Below, piece after piece: positions 44,511 to 52,732 of a DNA stretch of 64,000 nucleotides. Origin of the DNA: Paracoccus onubensis. GTDB taxonomy: Bacteria > Pseudomonadota > Alphaproteobacteria > Rhodobacterales > Rhodobacteraceae. The stretch is from positions 1 through 64,000 of the forward strand of contig NZ_QZCG01000003.1 in NCBI RefSeq assembly GCF_003591515.1, written 5' to 3'. Each line of letters opens with the position of its first letter. Position 1 is the stretch's first letter. A model generated the notes under the pieces. It ran no database searches and was not told where the DNA came from. It saw only the letters and a list, made by a program, of their open reading frames with translations. The position numbers were made by a program, and so were the translations under genes.

Positions 44511-47113
44511 TGGATGGCGTTGCCACCACCAACCTGCAAACGAGCAATTTCGTCGATGACGTGATCGGCAATTACCAGGGCACGACACGCCGCATCTCGA
44601 TCGAGCGCCTGGTGGCGATGCTGTTAGTGCTGACCGGCCCGGCCTATGCGACTCGAGGCGAGCTTGATGCCGATCTCGACTGGCCGGCCGGCACGATCGG
44701 ACGCGTTTACGCAGCCGCCAACAGTGAGAATAATGGAGTCTATAAAAAAACCGGCCCGGTCGGATCGGGGGGCTGGACGCGGATCGGTGATCTGCCTGGT
44801 GGAGCAGTCGAGTCCGCCCTGATCGATGAATTGCGGAATGAGGTCAGGAGTGGCCGGGTCTATTCCATGCCTGGCGGCGACACACCAAGCGGTCTCGATA
44901 TCCCTGCGGATCGTGGAATCACGCTTCTGATCCTCCGCAACAATGCAGCCAATACGGAAAGCGACTGGCGGCCGGTTCAGGCACCTGACCCGGCGGACGA
45001 GACCGATGACCTGAAACGGGATGCCAGCGGCCAATGGTGGCGGCGGATGCAAGATAGCGATGTGGTCAAGCTGAAGGGAGGTGCCATCTACGGCAGAACC
45101 GGTTCGATCGACCCATCCGGCGAGAATATCGCGCCTTATTATGTCCTGTCCGTCTTCGTGCATAACGCGAGCAAGACATTCCGGTTCTGGACAGCCGCCA
45201 ATGTGGCAGCTCCGGGCGACGGTCTGGAAACCGACAACAAGAAGCGAGATGCAGGTGGCCGTTGGTGGCAACTCCTTGAGGACGGTGCCCACACGGCCAT
45301 CTACCAGGCAATCGCAGATGCGGTCGCCGGTGGAACGGAAGCCGTTGCGGATGAGGCTGCCGCCCGTGCAGATGCCGATGCCGCACATGTCGCCGAGTAT
45401 CACACTGTCTGGGCAGGCGATCCCGCAGTCCTTGCACGTGATATCAACGACAACACCGCCCTTTATACACTTCCCGATGGCATGACGCGGGGCGTTTTCT
45501 CGCTGGAAGATCAACGAGAGACCGATGTCTACAAGCTGTTCACAGTATCCGATCAGGAAAGGCTTAACGCTGCTGCCCCAGTTATCTGGACGGGAGATGA
45601 TGCGGTCATGGTGAAAGACAGGAACGGAAACTCCGCGTTGCATGTGGATAAGGACGGCGGCACCCATGCCAATCTCGTACTGGATGATTTCGGATGGACG
45701 GGAGATATCCCGCATCATGTCGTCGTCGACAAAGACAGGAATGTCTTGTTCGGCTTTGATCGCCACGGCGCACCGATCTTTCCGGGCCTGTTCACAATTC
45801 CAATCTGGACCGGCGACGATCTTTATCGGGTGTTCTGCGATATCGACGGCAAGACGATCTGGGGCATCCACAAGGATACCGGCGAATGGATCGGTCCGGG
45901 AACCTCCGGAGGCGGCACCGTCGACCCTGACGACCCGACTGACGGCTCGCCGGACACGCCCGGCAATGTCTGGATGGCCCGGAAAACCGAACATGGCTGG
46001 CGCTATATGTCCGATCAGTGGGCGGAACGCACCATTGGATACGAGCAGCGCGGCAATGTAACCCTCGCACAAACAGGCTCCGTTGCGGTCGGCGTGGTTG
46101 CATTCGGCGGTGGCGATGTTGCCGTCCAGCGGGTGCTTGACGATCATTACGACTACCATATGCGCGGAGCCGATCTCGACGTCATCCAGCAGGAGGGCGC
46201 AGCTGAGGCGGCAGGTGCCGAATTGCTGAACGCGGCGAAAAAGATGCCGACCGCCATAGCAGTGTCAGTGGCGCAACCCTCCATCACGGAATCGGAGGCG
46301 CTTGCCGGGTCCGCGCTCCGCACCGCCCTTGCAGATGATGTGCAGGCGGCCGTGACTGCCCTGGCGGGCTGGAGCAAAACGCTCCATATCGACCGGATCA
46401 AATTGTCCCTGCTTGAAGGAAAGAATGTTTCGCAGTCGGGGGCTGATTTTCACTATGCTGCTGTGGCACAGGACTTACGCGACGAACTTGGCGCGCTAAC
46501 CGGTCAGGGCGCCTATCCACTGACGGTCGTTTCTCCAAAAGGAGGCGGCCGCACAGGGCGATTTGAAACGGTTTCGTTGGCGGAAGCGCGACTGGACATT
46601 AATCATCCAACCCTTGGGTTCGTCGTCGCGACGCCGCTATGGCCCTTTGAACTTGATCCTGAAGGGGAAGTGCCGAGCGCCGCGTCTGCCCTGATGATTT
46701 CTGAAATCGAGGCCATCGCCGTCGCCGAGCGGCAATCGGGCCGCGACTGGTATTGCCCACTCCTGGTCGAGGCCAAGTTGGCGGGCAATGTGGTAACTGC
46801 CCGGTTCGCGGCGATGAGCGACCTGACATTGCATGATCCTGCCGTGCATGGCCTCACGTTCGGGACCTCCATCACGAATGGTGCCGTCATCCAGTCCGTA
46901 ACCGTAAGCGGCAAAGAGGCGATTATCACCTTCGATATTGCTCCCGAAGGGTCGCTGGAACTGCGCCATGCATGGGCGGTAGCCGGAACCAGCACTGACG
47001 ACAAACCGAGAAACCGAGGCTCGATCAGTGATCAGTGGTCGCAGGTCAGCCGTCACGATCCCGCATTCACCCACCGGCGTTGGGCGTTGCCCGCGCGCGT
47101 CAACGTCAATTAA
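44510..47113 (+). CDS. tail fibre protein with internal repeats
   Basis: An 867-aa fibre whose ATG overlaps the J stop (TGATG). Residues about 110-265 hold two related units ending DDLKRDASGQWWRRMQD and DNKKRDAGGRWWQLLED. Residues about 295-460 hold four W-[TA]-G-D repeats (VWAGDPAV, IWTGDDAV, GWTGDIPH, IWTGDDLY), each followed by a D-x-N/D-G hairpin. The C-terminal 300 residues include a segment (NVSQSGADFHYAAVAQDLRD) that might be SGNH-esterase-like, but the catalytic triad is not proven. Confidence 0.75.
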   Translation: MDGVATTNLQTSNFVDDVIGNYQGTTRRISIERLVAMLLVLTGPAYATRGELDADLDWPAGTIGRVYAAANSENNGVYKKTGPVGSGGWTRIGDLPGGAVESALIDELRNEVRSGRVYSMPGGDTPSGLDIPADRGITLLILRNNAANTESDWRPVQAPDPADETDDLKRDASGQWWRRMQDSDVVKLKGGAIYGRTGSIDPSGENIAPYYVLSVFVHNASKTFRFWTAANVAAPGDGLETDNKKRDAGGRWWQLLEDGAHTAIYQAIADAVAGGTEAVADEAAARADADAAHVAEYHTVWAGDPAVLARDINDNTALYTLPDGMTRGVFSLEDQRETDVYKLFTVSDQERLNAAAPVIWTGDDAVMVKDRNGNSALHVDKDGGTHANLVLDDFGWTGDIPHHVVVDKDRNVLFGFDRHGAPIFPGLFTIPIWTGDDLYRVFCDIDGKTIWGIHKDTGEWIGPGTSGGGTVDPDDPTDGSPDTPGNVWMARKTEHGWRYMSDQWAERTIGYEQRGNVTLAQTGSVAVGVVAFGGGDVAVQRVLDDHYDYHMRGADLDVIQQEGAAEAAGAELLNAAKKMPTAIAVSVAQPSITESEALAGSALRTALADDVQAAVTALAGWSKTLHIDRIKLSLLEGKNVSQSGADFHYAAVAQDLRDELGALTGQGAYPLTVVSPKGGGRTGRFETVSLAEARLDINHPTLGFVVATPLWPFELDPEGEVPSAASALMISEIEAIAVAERQSGRDWYCPLLVEAKLAGNVVTARFAAMSDLTLHDPAVHGLTFGTSITNGAVIQSVTVSGKEAIITFDIAPEGSLELRHAWAVAGTSTDDKPRNRGSISDQWSQVSRHDPAFTHRRWALPARVNVN

Positions 47114-47123
47114 GGAGGCCGAC

Positions 47124-47912
47124 ATGGCACTGACTATTCCCACAACCTTCCCGAACCTGCCCGTTCAACCTTACATGCCCACAGATGCCATCACTGCAGG
47201 TGGCGACGTGCTGAATTGGTGGACTCTTATCCCGCAGGCTGAAAGGGCCGATGCGGAAGCCGCCATGGCGATGATGCCGCGTCACGGCAACGTGGCGGCG
47301 AAAAATCCTAACGGGGTTCCGCAATTCCAGGAATACGCGATCCCGAGCGGCACCATCAAAACCCCGTTGTTTGAAGGTGGCTCACAGACAACGCACTATC
47401 GTGGGGTTGTTCCAGAACTGACGGGAACCGTCACCATCGCGCTGATTGCCCAAGCCGGAGGGTATTTCACCGAACCGCTCGGCGTTCATCTGGAAGGAGT
47501 GGGTGTCAGCGGAAATTCCCCATATATTCTGTGGGCCTGCAAGTCTGGTGGTTGTGAGTTGCAGCTAAAAGGTGCCAACTCGACCGATCTCAGGCCCGGA
47601 GACTCGGCCGCTCCTCTGCCTATTGGCGAGTGGTTTCTGATGGAAACAATCTTGAATTTCGAGACAGGCGATCATCGCATCGACCTGAACGGTGTTGCAG
47701 GAAATCCCCGGACACTGACGGAAATGCCGATTATCACCAAGGCGGATCCTTTCCAGATTCACATGGGTCAAGCCACTGGTAGTCAGCCGTTCACGAACGG
47801 CACCATTGCCGACACGATCCTTTTCCAAGGTGATTTGGCAGATAAGGCAGCCACCCGCGCCGTGCTGCATAATTATGCTTCCCGCGTGTTCGGAGTGCCG
47901 ATCAATGCCTAA
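47124..47912 (+). CDS. LamG/concanavalin-like fibre-associated protein
   Basis: A 262-aa protein with a probable jelly-roll lectin fold: GTVTIALIAQAGGYFTEPLG, GEWFLMETILNFETGDHRID and the final NYASRVFGVPINA. AAGGAGG precedes ATG 47124. It overlaps the sulfatase gene by 8 nt. A carbohydrate-binding adaptor for the fibre or the sulfatase is the natural reading, by inference. Confidence 0.65.
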   Translation: MALTIPTTFPNLPVQPYMPTDAITAGGDVLNWWTLIPQAERADAEAAMAMMPRHGNVAAKNPNGVPQFQEYAIPSGTIKTPLFEGGSQTTHYRGVVPELTGTVTIALIAQAGGYFTEPLGVHLEGVGVSGNSPYILWACKSGGCELQLKGANSTDLRPGDSAAPLPIGEWFLMETILNFETGDHRIDLNGVAGNPRTLTEMPIITKADPFQIHMGQATGSQPFTNGTIADTILFQGDLADKAATRAVLHNYASRVFGVPINA

Positions 47913-50064
47913 CATCCTCAATATCGCATCGGATGACTTGTTCAGCATCGAGCGTTACCGCTCGGTGTTCGGGCACGTCATCCAGACCCCGAACCTCGAT
48001 GCGTTCTATGCTTCGGGCTGCAAATTTGAAGCCGCAATGGCGACTATCGCGGTTTGCGCTCCATCCCGTTGCTCGGTGCTGACAGGGTTATCGCCCTATC
48101 ACAGCGGCCTCTTTGATATCGCGGAGGCATGGTATGATCTCGTGCGGCCGGAGCAATCCCTTCAGTGGCGGATCAAGCAGGCCGGGTTCTACATGGGAAC
48201 CACCGGCAAGATGTGGCACGGCTATGTGCCACAGCCCGATTTCGTCTATGATGCGCTCTATGATTCCGCGCCGTTTACGCAGCAGGGCGGCATCCCGGAA
48301 AATGTGCGCACCGATCAGGGGCCTTCAGCCTATGGGGGCAACAGCTACAGTTTCCCCGACGATATCGAAGATAACTCATATGACGGCTACCGCGTTCTGG
48401 ACTTCCAGAATTTCCTGAACACCTACAGCGATTCACGCCCCTGGTATCACGAGGTGGGCTTCCATCACCCGCATGGCGCCTGGACCAACCCCGACCGGTT
48501 CTTTGACGCGGTTCCGCTTGAGGATATCATTTTCCCGACCGAATGGAGCCAGCCGTGGGAGATACCGACCTTTGCGATGGATTTCATTGGGGGTGACGCC
48601 AGCCTGTATGACCCCGCAACATGGAGTACGGCTGAGGTCGAGACATGGCGCTATTCCGTTCGCGCCTATATCGCATCGGTGATGTATCTGGACTACAACC
48701 TTGGCCGCGTTCTGGCGGCTCTGGATGCCAGTCCCTTCGCCGATGATACGGTCGTGTGCTTCTGGTCTGATCACGGCTATCATCTCGGCGACAGAGGGCA
48801 GAAATGGCACAAGTTCACCCTATGGGATGAAGCCGCGCGCGCTCCTCTGGCGATCCGCGCTCCGGGGCAGGCCCCGCGCGTTGTCACCGAGCCTGTCAGC
48901 CTGATCGACCTGACCCGGACTCTGGTCGATTATGCGGGAGGCGAGGCCCCCATTGATTGGCAAGGCGAAAGCCTCCGGCCTGTCATTGAGGGTGGCGCGG
49001 TACCTGCTCGCGCTATTCCGACATTCTGGTACGGATCGGCATCGGCCCGGATCGGGGATCGCCGGATCATTCTCTATCAGGACGGGACATCCGAATATTA
49101 TGATCTGGCAACTGATCCGTGGGCGCAGGTCAACCTTGCGGGGATGGATGCACAATACGAGGCACACCGCACCGAGCTGATTGATATCTGTGAGGGATGG
49201 GGCCTGAAATTTGTTGAGCAAGGCGCGAAACTGGACAAGCCGTCGCCGCTCGCGTCTTACTTGGGCGTGGACCCTGATGTTGGGGCGGCCTCCGGCGCAT
49301 TGGCGCTTGTCGGCAGCATGGATGCACGGGGGCAATCACCCGGCTATCAGCGGGCCTTGTGGGTGCCAAAAGAACGGACCAGCAGTAATGAGGTTGTGAA
49401 GTTCCCTGATCACATCGATGACTTTCTTCTGGCGACGCGGGCTGCGGTCAATGCCACTATACATATGGGGTCCGGTCCGAACCGCGTTCTCATAGAGCAG
49501 GGATGGTGGGGGAGGCCCACATTTTACCTTGGTGATGGCGACGATGAGATCAAGCTCGGCAAAACGGTTGCCGTTGTTCACGGCGGCCGCGGCAATGACA
49601 CGATCCAAGGCGGTCAGCGTATGCTCCTGATCCACGGCGGTCCTGGTGACGACAGTATTACCGGGACAGGCTCGGCTGATGAATTGCACGGTGATGCCGG
49701 TAACGACACGATTTCCGGTGGCGGCGGCAATGACACCATCGATGGCGGCTCGGGCATTAATGTCATCAACGGTGGCGCCGGGGCCGACACAATCATCATC
49801 AGCGCCGGGAAAAACACCATCACGCTCGGAGCAGGTGCCGATACCGTTATCGCCCGTCGCACTGGCTACCGTCAGATCATCACCGATCTTGCTTCCGGCG
49901 ATACGCTCGATCTGTCTGACTGGGCCGGCATTCAACCGGTATCTGTCGTGCAGGCTGGTAGCGATGTCGTCGTCTCGGCCACGTATGGTCCCGAGCGGAT
50001 CATTTGTCAGGGCGTGACGGCTGCAACAGTGACTGCAGCGATCAGTGGCGCGACGGTGGCGTAA
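47905..50064 (+). CDS. phage-encoded sulfatase with C-terminal RTX repeats
   Basis: A 719-aa sulfatase-RTX fusion. The sulfatase domain (1-460) has metal ligands Asp10-Asp11, the formylglycine signature C51-A-P-S-R55 in VCAPSRCSVLTGLSP, and Asp289-His290 in FWSDHGYHLGDRGQKWHK, closest in feel to iduronate-2-sulfatase-like enzymes. Residues about 542-645 hold RTX calcium repeats (GGRGNDTIQ, GGPGDDSITG, GDAGNDTISG, GGNDTIDGGSG). There is no signal peptide. It overlaps the LamG-like fibre gene, so a virion-bound enzyme that removes sulfate from a surface glycan is likely; a secreted conversion enzyme is the alternative. It needs a host formylglycine-generating enzyme. Confidence 0.87.
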   Translation: MPNILNIASDDLFSIERYRSVFGHVIQTPNLDAFYASGCKFEAAMATIAVCAPSRCSVLTGLSPYHSGLFDIAEAWYDLVRPEQSLQWRIKQAGFYMGTTGKMWHGYVPQPDFVYDALYDSAPFTQQGGIPENVRTDQGPSAYGGNSYSFPDDIEDNSYDGYRVLDFQNFLNTYSDSRPWYHEVGFHHPHGAWTNPDRFFDAVPLEDIIFPTEWSQPWEIPTFAMDFIGGDASLYDPATWSTAEVETWRYSVRAYIASVMYLDYNLGRVLAALDASPFADDTVVCFWSDHGYHLGDRGQKWHKFTLWDEAARAPLAIRAPGQAPRVVTEPVSLIDLTRTLVDYAGGEAPIDWQGESLRPVIEGGAVPARAIPTFWYGSASARIGDRRIILYQDGTSEYYDLATDPWAQVNLAGMDAQYEAHRTELIDICEGWGLKFVEQGAKLDKPSPLASYLGVDPDVGAASGALALVGSMDARGQSPGYQRALWVPKERTSSNEVVKFPDHIDDFLLATRAAVNATIHMGSGPNRVLIEQGWWGRPTFYLGDGDDEIKLGKTVAVVHGGRGNDTIQGGQRMLLIHGGPGDDSITGTGSADELHGDAGNDTISGGGGNDTIDGGSGINVINGGAGADTIIISAGKNTITLGAGADTVIARRTGYRQIITDLASGDTLDLSDWAGIQPVSVVQAGSDVVVSATYGPERIICQGVTAATVTAAISGATVA

Positions 50065-50143
50065 CGCCTTGGTGCAATGTTGTTGATTTTTGGTCCTCTG
50101 CGATGTCTTGTCGAAAGAAGCGCCGGCTGCTGGAGAGTATTCT

Positions 50144-51130
50144 ATGCCGAACAAAAAAATCACATCCGATCTTTTGCAGGGTCTCACTCATAATGCGATT
50201 GCATCACTTCGTATGGGAGTAGAGGACTATCAATCCAATGATGCTGATCGGCAACTGAGCGCGGCTCGAAACTTCGCTGCTGGGACGCTCTTGCTAGGAA
50301 AGGCATGTCTTGTCAATGCTGCCCCACCTAATTCAGATCCCATGGCAGTGCTAGGCGCGAAATTTTCCCCAGTGATCGAAGGCAACGAGTTTGTTATTAA
50401 ACCAGCTAGCGCTGCTACAATTGACGTAGAGCAACTAAAAAAGCGTTTTAGGGATTTCGGCTTGCCCGCTCCCCGTGGTGATCTCGACCGCCTGACCAAG
50501 CTGCGTAACGCGATTGAGCACCTTCACACGGATCAGGGGCCACAACAGGTTAAGGAGGCGATCGCTGCCTGTTTTCCTACCGTTCTTGGTTTTTTTGAGT
50601 TGCTCGGCCGATCACCACTGGAAGATTTAGGTGCTGCGTGGGAGACAATGCAGGCCGTAGAAAGTTTTCAGAAAGAGGAGGCAGCACGATGCGCAAAGAC
50701 CTTCGAAGCGGTCGACTGGCCTAATTCATTGCCGATTCGTCCTGAGTGTCCAGAATGTGGGTCTGCGCTCGTGGCTCAGAAGAACCCAGCGAACTCTGAC
50801 CCGGTCATGATAAAACTGAGATGCCTCTCGTGTGGGTCCGAGAAAGATGATTATCAGGCGATTGCAGTTCTTGTGGAAGGCGCGTTTGGTGGAGAAGCCT
50901 TTAGGGCAGCCCGAGATGGAGCAAACGGACCAATTTACGATTGCCCTGAGTGCGGACATTCGCTCTATATCGCTAACTCCGAGGTGAATACCTGCCTATA
51001 TTGTGGATACGAAGTAGACGGCGCATGCAGCGTTTGTGGCGAACGATTAGGAGTTGGAAATGTAGACTGGGAGGATCACAGCCTGTGTTCATACCACGCT
51101 TATGTGGCGTCTAAAGAACGGTATCGTTGA
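50144..51130 (+). CDS. HEPN-motif protein with zinc ribbons (cargo)
   Basis: A 328-aa protein. The N-terminal helical half includes DRLTKLRNAIEHLHTDQG, where R121-N-x3-H126 matches the RNxxxH catalytic motif of HEPN RNases. The C-terminal half carries five CxxC pairs (CPEC, CLSC, CPEC, CLYC, CSVC), enough for two or three zinc ribbons, and ends in LCSYHAYVASKERYR. GGAGAG precedes ATG 50144. GC is lower than in the phage genes. Its place at the right end, after the fibres, is the usual cargo site. RNA-cleaving defence is inferred, not shown. Confidence 0.68.
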   Translation: MPNKKITSDLLQGLTHNAIASLRMGVEDYQSNDADRQLSAARNFAAGTLLLGKACLVNAAPPNSDPMAVLGAKFSPVIEGNEFVIKPASAATIDVEQLKKRFRDFGLPAPRGDLDRLTKLRNAIEHLHTDQGPQQVKEAIAACFPTVLGFFELLGRSPLEDLGAAWETMQAVESFQKEEAARCAKTFEAVDWPNSLPIRPECPECGSALVAQKNPANSDPVMIKLRCLSCGSEKDDYQAIAVLVEGAFGGEAFRAARDGANGPIYDCPECGHSLYIANSEVNTCLYCGYEVDGACSVCGERLGVGNVDWEDHSLCSYHAYVASKERYR

Positions 51131-51220
51131 TCCATCGCCGCACCAAAGAAGTCCCTGATTTCAATCGGTGCTGTAACGGCGCACAATTTGTCAGGATCAG
51201 CGCCCCACCAGAGCATCCCG

Positions 51221-52303
51221 ATGCAATATACTCGTCCAGAAGCTGGCGCACCGCTAAATGGAGTTGCTAAGTTACGCCGTACTGATCACCGTGAAATAGA
51301 AGAAGGTTCTGAGACGGAATCAATGCCATTTCCCATCGATATTAAGCTTTTCGCGGACGGACAGAACCTCGCTGTGGTGGACGATGTAGCTCTTAGAGAT
51401 AGAATCCTGCCAATATTTGGCGGTAAGCGCTCGACACCAGAGGAGCGATGGCAAGGGATCGGAACGTGCTTCCGCATTGACCCATTTGGAACCTGTGCAA
51501 CAGCCTTTCATGTGATCGAAGACCTGATCACGCCTTCTATTGATGGAGCGACGATAGAAATTGAGCCTGACAACTTTCTCGCAGCATTGGAGATGCCGGC
51601 TATAATCTTCGGCGAGGTAAGTATTCCTCAAGACTGGTGGCGGCCACTTTCCGGTATTTCTTCCGTGTGTGCGGGCATAGAACGTCGCCCGTTGCAGGAG
51701 GCTCAAATATGGAACGCAAGCGAACTCACTTCGCTGGTTCTGACCCCGGCCGTTCCCAGCAACTCGATACCGTTCTTGAGCACTCATTTGACTTGGGTTC
51801 CCCAAATTGGGGACCGAGTCTTGGCGATGGGGTACGCTGGACTCGACCTCGATCTAGAGGGCGTTGGTGATCACCGGCCATTGAAGCAATGCATTTATGC
51901 GTCACTAGGCGAAGTCATCGACATCGTCCATGCAAATGGGGATAGTTCGCAGCCATGGCCCAAGCTCCACGTCAATGCAGATTGGCCAGGCGGAATGAGC
52001 GGCGGGCCAGTGTTCAATGAAGCTGGGAACGTTATCGGCTTGGTTAGTGCAGGTATGGGTTCTGTCAGCACTGCGACTTGGTTTGGCGGTTGGACTATAC
52101 CCGAATGGCAATTTCCCACTGTCGATCCTGTTAATCCGGGAAGATTTCTTGGATACGCGGTGATCGATAAATATGGCGAAGTTCGGTTGTTCTCGCCAAA
52201 AAGATCAGCGTGTGAAGATTTAATTAAAGAGATTCCCGGTTCAGCGATTCGATTTGTTAGCTTCAATCCCGGAACTCGAGAACACATCCGATTGAACGCC
52301 TGA
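51221..52303 (+). CDS. trypsin-like serine protease (cargo)
   Basis: A 360-aa cytoplasmic trypsin-like protease without signal peptide. The catalytic His97 is in GTCATAFHVIED and Ser260 in WPGGMSGGPVF, followed by NVIGLVSAG. The usual catalytic Asp position is not obvious; ASELTSLVL may align there with Glu. A TTG start at 51188 and an ATG at 51323 are alternatives. It lies 90 bp after the HEPN gene in the same direction and shares its low GC, so the two may be one module. Confidence 0.72.
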   Translation: MQYTRPEAGAPLNGVAKLRRTDHREIEEGSETESMPFPIDIKLFADGQNLAVVDDVALRDRILPIFGGKRSTPEERWQGIGTCFRIDPFGTCATAFHVIEDLITPSIDGATIEIEPDNFLAALEMPAIIFGEVSIPQDWWRPLSGISSVCAGIERRPLQEAQIWNASELTSLVLTPAVPSNSIPFLSTHLTWVPQIGDRVLAMGYAGLDLDLEGVGDHRPLKQCIYASLGEVIDIVHANGDSSQPWPKLHVNADWPGGMSGGPVFNEAGNVIGLVSAGMGSVSTATWFGGWTIPEWQFPTVDPVNPGRFLGYAVIDKYGEVRLFSPKRSACEDLIKEIPGSAIRFVSFNPGTREHIRLNA

Positions 52304-52732
52304 TTGCATAAGCGAATGACATGTTGCACTCCATAATCCGTAGGCATTGTAGCTGAAAGCACGACCGTCAGTTGAGGGTTCCGTGCCGTCCTTTGCGCTC
52401 TACGTTATCTGCTGCAAGTTCCGTTGTCACAGCCTGCAAAACCTCGCGTCACGCTACAGCAGTGAGCGACATCCGACGGAACAACCTGCACGAAAACTGC
52501 AGCCAAGGATTGAGGTGGCGTTGAGGTAGATGATTTTTCCAGCATCGTAAGTCCGCCAACAAAAGTGCGGCCCATGCGTTGCCAGCAAGAGAGGGCTCGC
52601 TGAGAAGAAAACTCACATTGACAACGGTCGTCATTAATTTCGTCGCCCAGATGGAAAGCCGCGTCATCTGTTTTGGACTACCCTGATCGGGCTGAAACCG
52701 AAACTTCAAACCCACACGCCGCTTCCTCAACC
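52304..52732. other. non-coding stretch holding the presumed right prophage end
   Basis: No credible gene; the one longer minus-strand ORF (52449-52730) has shadow composition. GTTCCGT occurs near 52378 and 52420 and inverted (ACGGAAC) near 52475, a possible set of end-binding sites. I could not define the prophage terminus or target duplication. Confidence 0.4.

Larger units (their letters stand above)
10274..52303. mobile_element. Mu-like transposable prophage with a siphovirus tail
   Basis: Gene-defined extent of a prophage with repressor, MuA-like transposase, MuB-like ATPase, GemA, Mor activator, lysis cassette, Mu gp25-30-type genes, gpI/Z, gpT, gp35-37-type genes, then a non-contractile tail module and tail fibres. 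Order follows Mu up to the head genes and other transposable siphophages (D3112/B3/RcapMu type) for the tail. No gene is visibly broken, so it may be functional. Exact ends were not found: the left lies somewhere in 9.8-10.3 kb and the right in 52.3-52.7 kb. Confidence 0.85.

Noticed and set aside
44624..46159. 511-codon minus-strand ORF, the longest antisense frame
   Set aside because: Covers the fibre repeats on the wrong strand; the plus strand shows W-x-G-D repeats and operon overlaps, while this frame has Arg/Cys/Asp shadow composition.
49336..50187. 283-codon minus-strand ORF
   Set aside because: Mirror of the RTX repeat region; repetitive DNA keeps both strands open.
51188..51220. TTG start for the trypsin-like protease
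   Set aside because: No clear ribosome site and no need for the extra residues; ATG 51221 is preferred though not certain.
52449..52730. 93-codon minus-strand ORF before copA
   Set aside because: Trp/Arg/Leu-rich without recognisable domain; I considered an IS remnant but could not support it.
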